Assembly: GCA_030761205.1 (NCBI GenBank)
Contig: JAULJL010000021.1
Span: 10,769,160 to 10,833,159 of the forward strand
Source of the DNA: Fremontodendron californicum
Taxonomy: Eukaryota > Streptophyta > Magnoliopsida > Malvales > Malvaceae
Direction of reading: 5' to 3'
DNA: 64,000 nt
The notes beneath the pieces were generated by a model, which saw only the letters and a program-made list of their open reading frames with translations, searched no databases and was not told where the DNA came from. This document shows, piece by piece, positions 10,855 through 22,386 of this stretch (the stretch's first letter is position 1; each line of letters opens with the position of its first letter). A program made the translations under genes and the position numbers.

Positions 10855-11020
10855 TGTTAAAATTTGAATAAAAAATAAAATGAAGAACTGATAAACTAAC
10901 AGAGCAGAATAAATATTTTTATCTGTTTTTTAGAAATCAAAACTTTTCTTACAATTATGCATTAGCACTCCTTAAATACTAAAATTTATAAGTATGAACA
11001 TTCAAACTAAAAATCTAACA
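10855..11020 (-). repeat. Short 5' LTR of the copia relic
   Basis: A 166-bp segment with perfect terminal inverted repeats TGTTA/TAACA, adjoining the primer site on one side and unrelated gene-like DNA on the other. The next bases TTACA (11021-11025) would be the target duplication; its partner is outside the window. Confidence 0.7.
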
Positions 11021-11026
11021 TTACAA

Positions 11027-11437
11027 CTAGTCTATGGAAAACATGCAGCTGTCATTGTTGAGACTGCAAACCTTGACTTCTTGAATCTTCTTTGATATTG
11101 CCATAGTTTCTTCCAAATCATCATCAACCAAACCAGCTGATCCTTTAGTCTTTCTCTTCTTGAAACTCAACCTGTTACAGCTTTTATGAGTATCTAAAGA
11201 AGCTCCAAAAATATGTCTTCTAGCAGCGGAACAGGCAGCATCAGAAACTAGAGAAGAGGTTTGGTAATTCATATCAGAAGAAAAACAGCTGTTTCCATTC
11301 ATTTCAATATTGTTGTTATTTGAGAGATCTTCAAAATACATAGTCTAACTACTTTCCTCAGGATTTTCATCATCAGCTACTCCTTCACAAGGAGAAACTG
11401 GTGATGATCTGCTCATAGAATTCATGGAGTTCTCCAT
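11027..11437 (-). pseudogene. VUP-like (vascular-related unknown protein) coding sequence with a nonsense codon
   Basis: A 136-codon reading frame from Met at 11437 (MENSMNSMSRSSP) to a stop at 11027-11029. The EES-x-W-T-MYFEDL motif near residues 29-38 is the hallmark of the plant VUP family, small proteins of unknown biochemistry linked to vascular tissue. The motif's Trp codon is TAG here (11345-11347), so the protein would end after 30 residues. The rest, including a basic FKKRKTKG stretch, remains open. The copia LTR begins 6 bases beyond the stop codon, and a LINE piece lies just upstream. Nonsense mutation, sequencing error or a recent allele are all possible. Confidence 0.65.
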
Positions 11438-11589
11438 ATTTTCTATGAAAAAGAAGAAGAAAAATATGGGAAAGGTCAGAAAAGAGAGAGAAGTGAATCC
11501 TGATAAAACCCTTCTCTTCCTGCAAACTTGCGGCTCCTCTATTAAGTCCTCTGCAATAGGAGAGTTGGGTTGGGTTGGTCCCCTCTCAG

Positions 11590-12234
11590 AAGGGTTATCT
11601 GAATTATAATATTGATGGCTCAGCAAAAGGGAACTCTGGTCTGGCAGGTTATGGAGGGGTTCTTAGAAATGAGACTAGCAGAAATTTAGTTGTTTTTTCA
11701 GGGCCACAGGGGATTCAAGATTCAGAGTTTGCGGAGCTTATGGCAATCAAAATGGCTTTGGAAATCTTCGCCCAATCATTATGGAGGAACAAAAAGAGCC
11801 ATTATCAAATCAGATTCCAAAAATACAGTATCATGGTGTAAGCAGGGTGATTCAAGACCGTGAAAATTTTGGGATATCTGCTGTAAAATTGAATCTATGC
11901 TTGACAAAATTGGCAATGTGAGTATACTCAACATATTCAGAGAATCAAACGAGATGGCCGACTCGCTTGCCAGGGCAGGGGTTGAACGACATCAGTGTCT
12001 GATGGCATGGTGGTGACAAGGTCTCACGTTTCGCTGTGTGGATCGAGTTGTAAACGCATGTTGTTTGGTTGCTTTGACGTGTTGTCCAGATGCTATGTTT
12101 TGATTTTGTTCGGTTTTGATGTTTCTGGTATTGGGGCTTTGTTTTGTTTCTTATATTTGAGGCTATGAAACAGTGCACTATTGTTGGTCGTTTGGCCATT
12201 TTAATAAAGCGGTTTCCTGATTGAGCAAAAAAAA
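11590..12234 (+). mobile_element. 5'-truncated LINE fragment: RNase H domain and poly-A tail
   Basis: The plus strand encodes a plant-type RNase H-like domain: NIDGSAKGNSGLAGYGGVLR, with SEFAELMAIKMALEI following. After frameshifts comes EMADSLARAGVE near 11950-11985, with a stop soon after. A 3' noncoding stretch with AATAAA-like signals ends in an A-run at 12225-12234. This is the usual 3' end of plant L1-type elements that carry a C-terminal RNase H. The 5' edge is approximate and no clear target duplication was found. Confidence 0.7.
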
Positions 12235-12689
12235 ATGTTGAGAACAATGGAAGTGTATGAGTTTGGAATCTTGGTAGGTTGTGGGATAAATAAAGAGAGA
12301 TATATACTTGAGGGGAGAAGTTAAATTTGGCTGCAAGTAAAGATTGGGGTTTGACATTTGGGGGAGTTGATTTAGATATGTATGCACTAACAGAGATTAA
12401 TTTGTTATACCAAAATTTTCTTAAAGTGAAAATCCAGTTGGTTTATGGAGTTGGTTAAAGGAATATAACCTATTTTTAGAGGGTAATAAATAAATATGGG
12501 TATTTTCATTTCTTGAAATTTAATTCTATGGATAATTAAATTACATTTGTTAAATGCGTTTTGATTGTAATTTTAATTGAAATTAATATTTAATTACCTT
12601 TATATATCTATATACTAATATATTTTCAGCTATATATTATAAATTTGATTCTCAGCTAATCATATTTATATATTATATTTCCCACTCTT

Positions 12690-12925
12690 ATATGGAATAA
12701 ATAGGGATAGTTTAGGAATTTTTAAAAGTTATTATAATTTAATCATTTTTCTTTATAATAGTTTAGGTATTTTTAGAGGTTATTAGAACTATAATTATTT
12801 TTTGGAATAAATAGGGGTAGTTTAGGGATTTTTAAAAGTTATTGTAATTATAATTGTTTTTCTTTATAATAGTTTAGGTATTTTTAGAGGGTTATTAGAA
12901 TTAGAATTAATTTTCTTTATAACTA
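12690..12925. repeat. Degenerate direct repeats of about 120 bp
   Basis: The motif TAGTTTAGGNATTTTTA with flanking AT-rich sequence recurs at about 12708, 12762, 12809 and 12869. It forms two copies of a roughly 110-120-bp unit, each with two half-units. Confidence 0.6.
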
Positions 12926-13496
12926 TTATTACATATCTAATTTAATTAATTATAATTTTATTTTTATAAATATTGCAGTTATGAAAATCACAAATGAAAT
13001 GTAGATTCATCAAGCTTCATTTTAAGTTAATCTGTGTCTCTCTAACGGCTGTCATAAATGATTGTTAAAGGTTTGGGAATTTCCATTTTCTCTTTAGCAA
13101 GTGGTTTGGAAAAGAGATTTTTACTACTGCATAAAGATTATTGTAAGATAATTAATACCTTAATCATAAAATATACTAGGAATATGAATCAACTTTTAAT
13201 ATTTATTAAGAGTTTTTTTTTTTTTTTTTTTTAGTATTTTAAAATTCATCTTAGTTTTATTAATAATAATCAACATAAAAAGTAATTGAAATTTGAGATG
13301 AAACGGATCATATAGAAAGAGGAATTTACCAACATCTCATCCTTCAACTAGGTTTCTCTTCTTCTTCTTCAGACCACCCAATGGGACTGCTATTTAATTT
13401 TTTTGTAACATCTAAATAAATAAAATTTTATGGTTCTAAAATGTCAAAATTTTATTATTAAATTTAGCTGTTTTTTCATGCTGCAATTTGGTCACT

Positions 13497-13499
<3 letters not shown>

Positions 13500-13533
<34 letters not shown>
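13500..13533. repeat. (TC)n microsatellite
   Basis: About 16 uninterrupted TC dinucleotides. Confidence 0.95.
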
Positions 13534-13537
<4 letters not shown>

Positions 13538-15140
13538 GTTTTTACATGGACCAACAAGTTCAACCTGATTGGTCTTGAGATAACATTAGTTTGATTTAAA
13601 GGCAAAAATTGATGCTTTGCTTATATACGATATATTCTATAACCTTTGCACAAATGAAAGATAACGATGTTGCTCAACATATAAAGTATACTCTCTCAAA
13701 TATTGTACGTCTTGACAGCTTTGTAGATCTATCAGTTGTTCAGAATTCACCCAAAAAAAGATTGAAAATTGAAACATTCTCCCGCAGTACACAATTTAGC
13801 AAGAGAAGGGATTGGACTTTACTACCTTTGCTAAGCTTAGGAATAAGCATAAAAAGGACTATTGCAATTCCCTTTTCTTATTTTGTTTTAATCCATTTAA
13901 AGTGTTTTATTTATTTTTTTTGTAATTATTTAATCCTTGAAATTTTTTTTATGTTTTCACTCTTTGGAAATGATTTATTTGAATTGAAAATAAAAAATTG
14001 AGTCATTAAAATTCTGATAAAGTGCTAAGCATTCCAGGCCATGATTATTTTTTTTTAAATCGTTTTTTTTTTTTTTTTTTTTACAAATAAATCCTTCTTA
14101 GCTGCAATGTTTTTAGATCTTACCTTCAGAATGATAAGAATTTAAAATGTTCAATTAATTAACTTTACACTTTTGAAATAAAACATTTGAAATCATAGTA
14201 ACTCTTTTAACATATTGTGAAATATAAGATTCAGTGATTTCTCACCATTTCTCATGTATGATACATATGTGTGCATATATTTTGAAATCATAATAACTCT
14301 ACAAAAGATGCAGTGATTTCAAAAGAATCATTTCCAAAATATATTGCTTCCTTAATAAACGTCTTCTTAAATTTATTAAAAAAAAAGACAATAAATAAAT
14401 CAAAAAATAGGAAAATATGCAAAAGAACTTTTAAAATAATAAATACATTTTTAAAACAAAAAAAAGTTTTATGTAATTTTAATGAATAAAATAAATATAT
14501 CTCAAAGCCAAATTCCAAAAAAACCCCAAATTCAATGTATCATTCCTTTAAGATATTTTTTTTAGCCACATGTCAATCAATTGCTAAAGCTAGATATCAA
14601 TCAATTAATTCTACAAACAAAATTAAGTGTCAATACCTAAACACTTTTTGAGTTTAATTGAATAGTAACCTGCTTGAACTTATTTTAATAGCAAGCACAT
14701 GATAAATAAATCGTTGTTTAGATAATTTAAGTAAATATTTATTGATTTCTTTTGTTAGCTTTCTCTAATAATAAATAAAATATAAACTAAACAATTGAGT
14801 TGTTTGTTAATATAGGAAATCAAGCTAAAATATTATGCATTACTATGCGGATATCATTTGAGGAAAATTATTTTAAAAATATTGTAAAAATCAAAATACT
14901 AAAATAAAAGAAATATAGGGATAGGTAATATTGATCATATATGATTACATATTAATATTGATATATTTTTATAAATTAAAATAAAATAATTTTTTTACTT
15001 CATTAATAAAAAATAATATTACAGGTCGAGTTGGGACTAGATTTAAAAATCCTATCCGAAGTCAATCGGAATCAAACTAGATATTTTATCCAAGTCTATA
15101 TATTTCATACCTTCGAACAATCAACTGTTTAGATACTTTA

Positions 15141-15195
<55 letters not shown>
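15141..15195. repeat. Compound (TC)n(TA)n microsatellite
   Basis: About 14 TC units run directly into about 13 TA units. Confidence 0.95.
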
Positions 15196-15197
<2 letters not shown>

Positions 15198-15561
15198 CTT
15201 ATTTTATGTATTTAGAATGAAAAAATAAATTTACAATTATTTTAAAATCGGCCCGTGCATCGCGCTTCTATATCTATATTCTATATAATATACATTTTCA
15301 GCTTCAACCTAAAGTAAAGAGGGGTAATTGAGTAATGTTGACATAATAAATTTGAGTAAGAATTACTATTGAGTTTTAATGAAATTTAATCATTTTTAAT
15401 AAATTCTTCATATATATCATTTTTAACAACTATTGTATAATTAATGCTACAAAATTGTACGTTGCCCACAATTTTTCTCATTGTAACTCTTTCATTCTCC
15501 CTTAATCTTTAATTATAATCTATTCTATCAAATTCACTTTTTCGTTATTATAAATTGAAAT

Positions 15562-18453
15562 TGTCATAACGGTTTTTCGACCGCTAAGACGATTTTGAAA
15601 ACACAAATGGAGTCGCCACCAATCCTTTTTGTTAGGTGTGATTGGCCACCTATTAAAATCGGTTTTAGTAAAATATTTTAAAATTAATTAAATATTTTTT
15701 AAAACCAATTTCGAAGTTTGCGCTTTAAACTAGAGAGAAAACAAAATTGGGTTCGGGAGTCGGTTACGCGCGGGGAAGGATTAGCACCCCCGCAACGCCC
15801 GTTTAGAAAACAGTACCATTTAATCACGTGTTATCTTAAATCTCGATTTAATGGATTCAACATCGGTATTTAAAACTAATTCTCTTTTATTTTTATTTTA
15901 TTTTTGTTTTCAAAAACATGTTTATTATTTTTTTGAATTTTTTTTTGAATTGTTATTATTTTTTGAAAAGGAAAGTGAACGTAAATCTATTATCGAGAAC
16001 ACTCATTAAATATTTCCAACACTCTTGGTGGTATTTAACGAGATCCTCTCACCTCAAGATATCTTAAGAATCACAACTGTGATATCCTTCGAATTCCGTC
16101 GTCGGTAATTTACATCCATTTTTTTTTATTTAAACGCGCATAATGCGAATATTTAAATATCGAATGCACACGACTTAGCATATAAGACATATGATTAAAT
16201 ACATAACTATAAGATTAAACATGCAAATCATAATGTTAAAAAAAGGCATGGCAAAATATCGAACACATAAACATTCACTATTTTATTCATTTTTTATTTT
16301 GATTATTTCCATTTTTTTAAAATGAAAACGAATTTTTGTATCGAGCATGTGGCTAAATACTCCCACTACTCGTGGTGATATTTAACGAAATTCTCTCACC
16401 TCAAGATATCTTAGGAATCACTACCGTGACGTCCTTCGAATTCCGTCGTCGGTAATTCACATTTATTAAAACCTTTTTTCTTTTGAAAAGTAAATTAAAA
16501 TGCTTTTAATAATTATTTCTGAAATAAAAGAAATTATCTATGTAAGAATATCTCTCGAATCACTCCGATATTTTCGATAATGTTTCGATTATTATTCTTA
16601 CTCGGACCATTTCAAAGAACGATTGATGCTCCGACCATCCCGAGAAAGAAATCCGTTTTTAGAGAATTTTATTTACCGAAAATAATTTAAAAGACATGTA
16701 ATAATTAGAAGATTTATTATTTTATAATTTTTAAAATGAAACAGAACAATAAAAATATGTCGAATGCTGAACAAGAATAAATAAACAAAAATAGTAATAT
16801 AAATAAAAATAAATAAGGAAATTAAAATCATACCTGAAAAATGTCGAGAATCCGAAAATTAGAATGCCGAACTTGATCTTCGTAAAATTCTTTGTTCTTT
16901 CTCGACCACCTGAAAAATGTGGAAAATCCAAAAAAAATCAAAACGTCAAAATCGATAATCGTGAATCTTTTTTTTTTCTTTTTGTTTTTTTGTTTCTAAT
17001 TTTTCCCTTTTTTTGTATCATTATTATTTTTATTTTTTATTTTTTTCTTTTTCTTTTTTAATTTTACCTATTTTTTTCATTTTTCTCTTTATTTTTTCCT
17101 TATTTTTTTCTTTCTTTTTCTATTATTTTTTTTTATTTTCCCTTATTTTTTTAAAAAAAAATTTAATTTTAATTAATTATTTTTTAATTTTAAATTTTCT
17201 TTTCTTCTTTTTTCCCTTTTCTTCTTTTTTTTCTTCTTTCTCCCCTGGCCCAAAACCAGCCAAAGAGCAGTGCCTGGGCTGCTGGGCCCAGGGCTTGGTT
17301 TGGCGCGGGTCGGATCCGGTTCGGCGCGGGTCGCGAATCCGGATCCTCCCCTTTCCTTTTTTTTTTTACCTGGAGCGGGTCGGGTGCGCGGACCCCGGGT
17401 CGAGGCGCGGGTCAACGCGACCCGCTCCAGGGGACTATAAGTAGTCCCCTTTTTTTTTCTCATTTCCCCTTTTTTTTCTCTCTCTTCCTCTCCTCTCTCT
17501 CTCTTTCCTCCCTTTTCTCTCTCCCTGTTCCAAAAACCACCCCCCAAACCCAGAAACCGGCGACCGGCCACCGCACCGGCCGTCGTACCTCGTCGCCGGC
17601 CGCAGCTCGCCGGCGGTCGATGGACTCCAAATCACTTTCTCCTGAACCGTCTCGATCTCCTCTTCCCGGTTCTGGCCTCCTCTTTGCCTGAACCCCAGCC
17701 AAAATCCGTAGATCTAGGAAAATATCCCACGATCGAAACCTTCAGATCTGCCACGAACGACCACCGGATCAAGCTCGAGATCACACCGTAGCCTCTCCTT
17801 GCCCTAAACCAGCCTCTCGCAGTTCGACTTCCAAAGAAAAGGACCCGAGTCCTTTCGTTTTTTTTTTTTTTGCGATTGTGGGGTTGTCTCTTTTTTTGCA
17901 GGGCTCGTGGGTTTTTTTGTGCAGGGCTTTGAATGCCTTTTTTTTGTGGGGGTAGTCGATTGGGGGGTCCGGATCCTTGGATCTGGTTTTTTTCTTTTTT
18001 TTTTCTTTTTGGATCTCTGTTTTCGGAGGGGGGGTCCGATCTCTGCCTTGAGAGTCCGAATCTCGGGGCCCTCTTTTCCATTTTTTTTGGTTTCGGTTTT
18101 AAGGTGGGTTGCTTGTGGGAAATGGCTGACAGGGGTAGGGGCTAGGGCTGGATGGTGTGTGGGGTTGGTTCTCTAGGGTGGTGGTGGCAGTGGGTAAGGG
18201 GTGGCGTGTGCAGGTGGTTGAGGTGGCGTGTGGGAGTTGGGGTTGCAGGGGCTAGGGTTTCTGGGGGCAGGGATAGGGGCCAGTGGGCAGGCCCATCAAT
18301 TGGGCCCGAAAATTGAGCCTGTTGCTTGGAAGGCCCAGAAATTGGGCCTGGTTTGGGCTTGTAGATTGGGTTAGGGTTTGGTTACGGCTGATTGGGCCTG
18401 CTGATGGCCCGGGTCGGGTTCGGATCCTACCCGGGCTAAAATTGGTTATTACA
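15562..18453 (-). repeat. 3' LTR of X
   Basis: A 2892-bp LTR, TGTCATAACGG to TTATTACA on the plus strand. Inside are two copies of a roughly 100-bp module (about 15995-16110 and 16362-16460), a T-rich low-complexity tract (about 16970-17250), and a GC-rich block with a palindromic TATA-like sequence at 17430-17449. The homologous 5' LTR is at 25501-26740 plus 36205-37873. Confidence 0.92.
17430..17449 (+). promoter_or_regulatory. TATA-containing palindrome in the X LTR, antisense to the element
   Basis: GGGGACTATAAGTAGTCCCC has perfect 8-bp arms around TAAG; the 5' LTR copy reads ACTATAAATAGTCC (36836-36849). On the plus strand it is followed by a CT-rich leader-like stretch and a GC-rich segment with an ATG at about 17620. 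That is promoter-like, but opposite to gag. Because the box is palindromic it could also serve the minus strand. Confidence 0.4.
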
Positions 18454-18468
18454 GCTGCCCCTCTTTGC
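18454..18468 (-). promoter_or_regulatory. Polypurine tract of X
   Basis: The minus strand reads GCAAAGAGGGGCAGC immediately before the 3' LTR, the usual start of plus-strand cDNA. The next ~60 bases are also conserved with Y upstream of its tract at 59149-59162. Confidence 0.85.
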
Positions 18469-18654
18469 ACATTGCTGAGAATCAGGAATAGGGCAAAGAC
18501 AATATAACCAATTTTGTTCGGTTATAGAGATCCATATTTAGTGAGGCTCTTGGTTCATTGTTGAGGAAAGATCAGAGAAGCTTGTGATAAAATGATTTGC
18601 CTTAAAGAGGTTATCTTGACTAATCATACCAAGGCTCGACCCGTTTTAAGGAAA

Positions 18655-19600
18655 CGAGTTCGACTTTGCAAGAATTGAAAATGGTACCCGAAGGTTTTGA
18701 AAAATATCATTTTGAAAGATGTTACCCGGAGGTTTTTGAAAGCAGATGCTCGGAGGTCTAAAAAAATGTTACTTCTTTGAAAATGGTGCCCGGAGGTCTT
18801 TTTCCTGACTTTGAGAATGATGCCTGGAGGTCTTTATCAATGATTTTTTAGAATAGTGCCCGGAGGTCTTGAGAACATAACTTTTGAGAATAATGCTCGG
18901 AGATCTTGAAACAGGTGCCCGAAGGTCTTTAAAAATGTCTTTTCCTTGAAAATGGCGCCCGGAGATCTTATCCATGATTTTTGAGAATAATGCCCGGAGG
19001 TCTTGAGACAGATGCCCGGAGGTCTTTTTGGAAATGTCTTTTCTTTGAAAATGGTGCCCGGAGGTCTTAAAAGAGGTGCCCGGAGGTCTGAAAAAGGTAA
19101 CCTGGAGGTTTTAAAAACGGTGCCCGGAGGTCTTTGAAAAAGAAACGCCCGGAGGTCTTAAAGATTGTAACTCGGAGGTTTTAAAAACGATGCCCGGAGG
19201 TCTTAAAAATTGTAAACCGGGGGTTTCAAAAACGGTGCCCGGAGGTCTTTGAAAAAGAAATTCCCGGAGGTCTTAAAAGAGGTGCCCGAAGGTCTTAGAA
19301 TAGATGCCCGGAGGTCTTCTTTCTTTCTAATTTTCTTTTTCTTTCGCTGTGCCGGAAGGACTTAAAAGAAATGCCCGGAGGTCTTAGAACAGGTGCCCGT
19401 AGGTCTTTTTTTCTAATTTCTCTTTTTTTGCTATGCCCAAAGGTCTTAAAAAGGTAACCCGGAGGTTTTAAAACAGATGCCCGGAGGTCTTCTTTTTTAA
19501 TTTTCTTTTTCTTTTCCTGTGCCTGGAGGACTTAAGAGAGGTAACTCGGAGGTTTTTTTTTAAAAGAGGTGCCCGGAGGTCTTGGTGATCAAACCTGAAG
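18655..19600 (-). repeat. Irregular minisatellite in the 3' region of X
   Basis: More than 30 copies of a short core, TGCCCGGAGGTCTT, with an alternating variant TAACCCGGAGGTTTT. They are separated by 6-30 bases of A/T-rich spacer, giving periods of about 20-45 bp. Y has an unrelated tandem repeat at the equivalent position. Confidence 0.9.
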
Positions 19601-22386
19601 ATCTTTCACAATCATATCTTGGAAGAAAATCTCACTGAATGTTCAAATTCAAATATCAAAATTTCAAATAGTCAATGTCATGCATGAAATGTGAATGTCA
19701 TGCGAAGTCAATGCATATGCCCCAGATGATGCATGTTCAAGTACCCACGAATAATGTACACATTTTATGACACGATGCAGATGCAAAACTTAATAAATAT
19801 GCGAATGTTCATGAATGATGCGAATGTTCCCAATTGTTTTTCCTGATCTTGGTTTAGCTTTTCCAAATCGTTTTTCCTCTTCGAAACAGAGTGTATCCTG
19901 AAACGCTCGTGCCTCGTAAGAGATCAACCCTTTTCTTCACTTTGGAACTATCTCTTTGCCCCGATAGTTTTCCAAATTTTTATCAACTGGAGTCCGAGCC
20001 AAATGTTCATTTCTTCTACCTCAATAGTTCCATACCTCTGGGCCAGAAGAACCTTTGCCTTATGCCAACATCAAAAATGGTTTTTTCCAAAAATATTTTC
20101 ATTTATCTACTTTTGCTTGCTTCTTTTTTTTGAAAAATATTTGCTTATTTACTGAAAACTTTTGAGCTGAAAATGTCATCATCTGATATCCAAACCTCTT
20201 AAAAATTGATGATCACTATTAGAAGTTTTTCTGAGTGTCCATTTGGCTTTTTCAAATTAAGTCGAAAGGCTTGGTACAACAAGATTTTGATTGATCCAAG
20301 GATACTTCACAACAGGAAAAATGTATATCCTTTCTAGACTCACAAATGGAACAGATTTTATAGAACATGATTTTTTTGGACTCAAACAAATTCAACCTTC
20401 TTTTAGTTTCCAAATTATGGTGTTTTGACAAACGTCAAGACTAGCTGGGATGTTCAAACTGGAAAGTTAATTCTGGAAAGGAAAACGGTCTCAGTTTTTA
20501 AAGTCAAACCTCCAAACGAGAGTTGACAGTTTTGGGATATTTTGGAATTCCCAGATGTTCCTTGATTTCTTCAAAATGACCTCTTCTTTTGTTATGGCCT
20601 TGACAATACCATAAGCGGCACCGAAATTCTTCCATTTTACTCTAGACTGCCCATGTTGAGTTTTCACCCTAGAGTCTCCTTCTTTCCATTTTTTCATTTT
20701 TTTTTCATTAAATGTTTCACCATGCATTCAAGAAATCAAGACTTATCCAAAAAGGATTTTTAACCAGAAAGGAGACCGAAGTCTCATGCATTTCTCTATG
20801 AATAGACTCATCAATTTAAATGACCATACTCGATCAAAATGGTCTTTTCCAGGTACGTAATGTTGGCCGAGGTTCGAGGTACTGAAAGAAAAGATAAATA
20901 GGCCCAAACATGTGTTTGAAGGTGATCAAATCAAGGATTATTTCATGAGGAGGATTCTTTTCGAAACATTTGTCTTTTCTGAGCTTTTTATTTATTTTTC
21001 ATCCGTTCTTTTCTTCCTTTTCTATTTTTTGCTTTCATTTTTTTTATCTCCCCTTTTTTTGGCATTTCTATTTTGACAAGGTGAGCCCGTAGTTATTTGA
21101 AAGCTCAAATTTCTCTTTGATTCACGGCATTTTTTTCGTCTTTGAACCAAGACTTCATTATCTGTAACCTTTGAAAAGATCCTTCCTCGCATTTGCCCCC
21201 TAGTGTGGAGGGTGATCCTTGATCGGGGTTGAAAGAACGAAAGCATTCATTAGGCTCAAAAGGGGTAGCAAAAGGATATTTTATAATTTGTGAAAGGATG
21301 ATGAAAGATGGCCATTTTTCATCTCGAACACAAGCACGTAAATCGAAGAATCATTCCCTAGAGGAAAATAATGAAAAGGTTTTTTCTTTCTTGAAACCAT
21401 CTTGAATTTCATGAATGCATGATGCCACACTCGTTTTTCATTTTCTTTTTTTTCTTTTTTTTTTCCATTTCTTTTTTGATGCATGCCCCGAAAATTACTT
21501 TATCTTTTTTCACCATGTGTCCTCCGTATCTACAAATGATGCACCATTTGATTGATCATACAAATGAGAATTCGTATCATAACGAGGAACACCTCAAGTC
21601 TTCTTTTTTTTTTGGCTCTCCGAAGGGACAAGAAAGAATATGGTTCAAAAACAACTTTTTTCTAGGAACATGAGAAAATCAGGTTTAGTCATTGTTACCT
21701 GAGACGTTATTCATGAAGTGACGTCTGGGCAACTCTTGTTTTGTGGTTACAAAAATGGATGTGAATGGTTTTGGCATAATCTTGACACACATCAATTTAC
21801 CATAATTTAGATTCTTGAAAAAGGTTTCACTTGTTTGAGACACCAAAGAGCTCGATTTTTTTTTTCAAAAAGTTTGTTCCATTGCTCATAACCTAAACTA
21901 GGATCTGCATTTTTCTTATTGCACCGACTATGGTTTCTGAAATTCAACAATGTATTCCTGGAAGCATTGATTTTTTCAAACTCAAAGGATTCAAGCATAG
22001 GCAAGTCCGAAAGAGAGGGGGAAGGGTGTTGGGTCATTTCTAACATTGATCATCAATAATCTCAAGACTCCTCATCATTTCTTAACGTGAAGAAGGATTT
22101 TTTTTCTTTTAAGAACGCATTCTTCAAAATCAAGAATTTCCTAATGTTTATTCTTGCAAATTCAAATTATTATTAAAACACAATAAACACAAAGCATTTG
22201 AAATTCAAAGTTTATTTATTTCACGTGGATGCCAACATAAGACAAGTGCTTTCATGATGAGGCATAGAACTACGTGCATATTCCTCAATGCTTGTTGACA
22301 TGCTTTTAAAGGTAACCATTCTCATCCTCAAAACCCGTGGCGAAGAAACCGATTTATGGCAATGCGGATTTCCACTGTTCGAATAG
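19601..22386. other. Noncoding 3' region of X
   Basis: About 2.8 kb between gag and the minisatellite with scattered short ORFs and no recognised domain on either strand. It occupies the place of protease-to-integrase in Y, but I see no pol similarity. Confidence 0.7.

Larger units (their letters stand above)
7500..11020 (-). mobile_element. Ty1/copia retrotransposon relic, interrupted by A1
   Basis: Decayed copia element on the minus strand: short 5' LTR (10855-11020), initiator-Met-type primer site, gag, protease, integrase and the lead-in to RT. A1 inserted at 7500, just before the RT core; the remaining RT/RNase H and 3' LTR must lie left of the window. Frames change repeatedly and stops are frequent, so it is not functional. 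Short LTRs and gag type suggest an Ale-like lineage, but this is uncertain. Confidence 0.85.
12235..15561. other. AT-rich intergenic DNA without recognised genes
   Basis: No convincing coding sequence. Up to about 12400 it probably includes the old 5' flank of the VUP-like gene. A 130-codon plus-strand ORF at 13609-14001 lacks any recognisable domain. Near 12602 and 15266, segments ending in TTTTCAGCT resemble Helitron 5' ends. CCCGTGCATCGCG at 15251-15263 resembles a decayed Helitron 3' hairpin. Confidence 0.7.

Noticed and set aside
13609..14001. 130-codon plus-strand ORF in AT-rich DNA.
   Set aside because: No recognisable domain, poor codon character, ends in Phe/Ile-rich low-complexity text; probably chance.
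17013..17444. Phe-rich plus-strand ORF in the X LTR.
   Set aside because: Produced by poly-T tracts; no conservation of frame in the other LTR copy.
18655..19600. Regularly spaced CCCGGAGGTCTT cores looked superficially like a CRISPR array.
   Set aside because: Periods are irregular, spacers are low-complexity A/T text, and the context is the 3' end of a plant retrotransposon.
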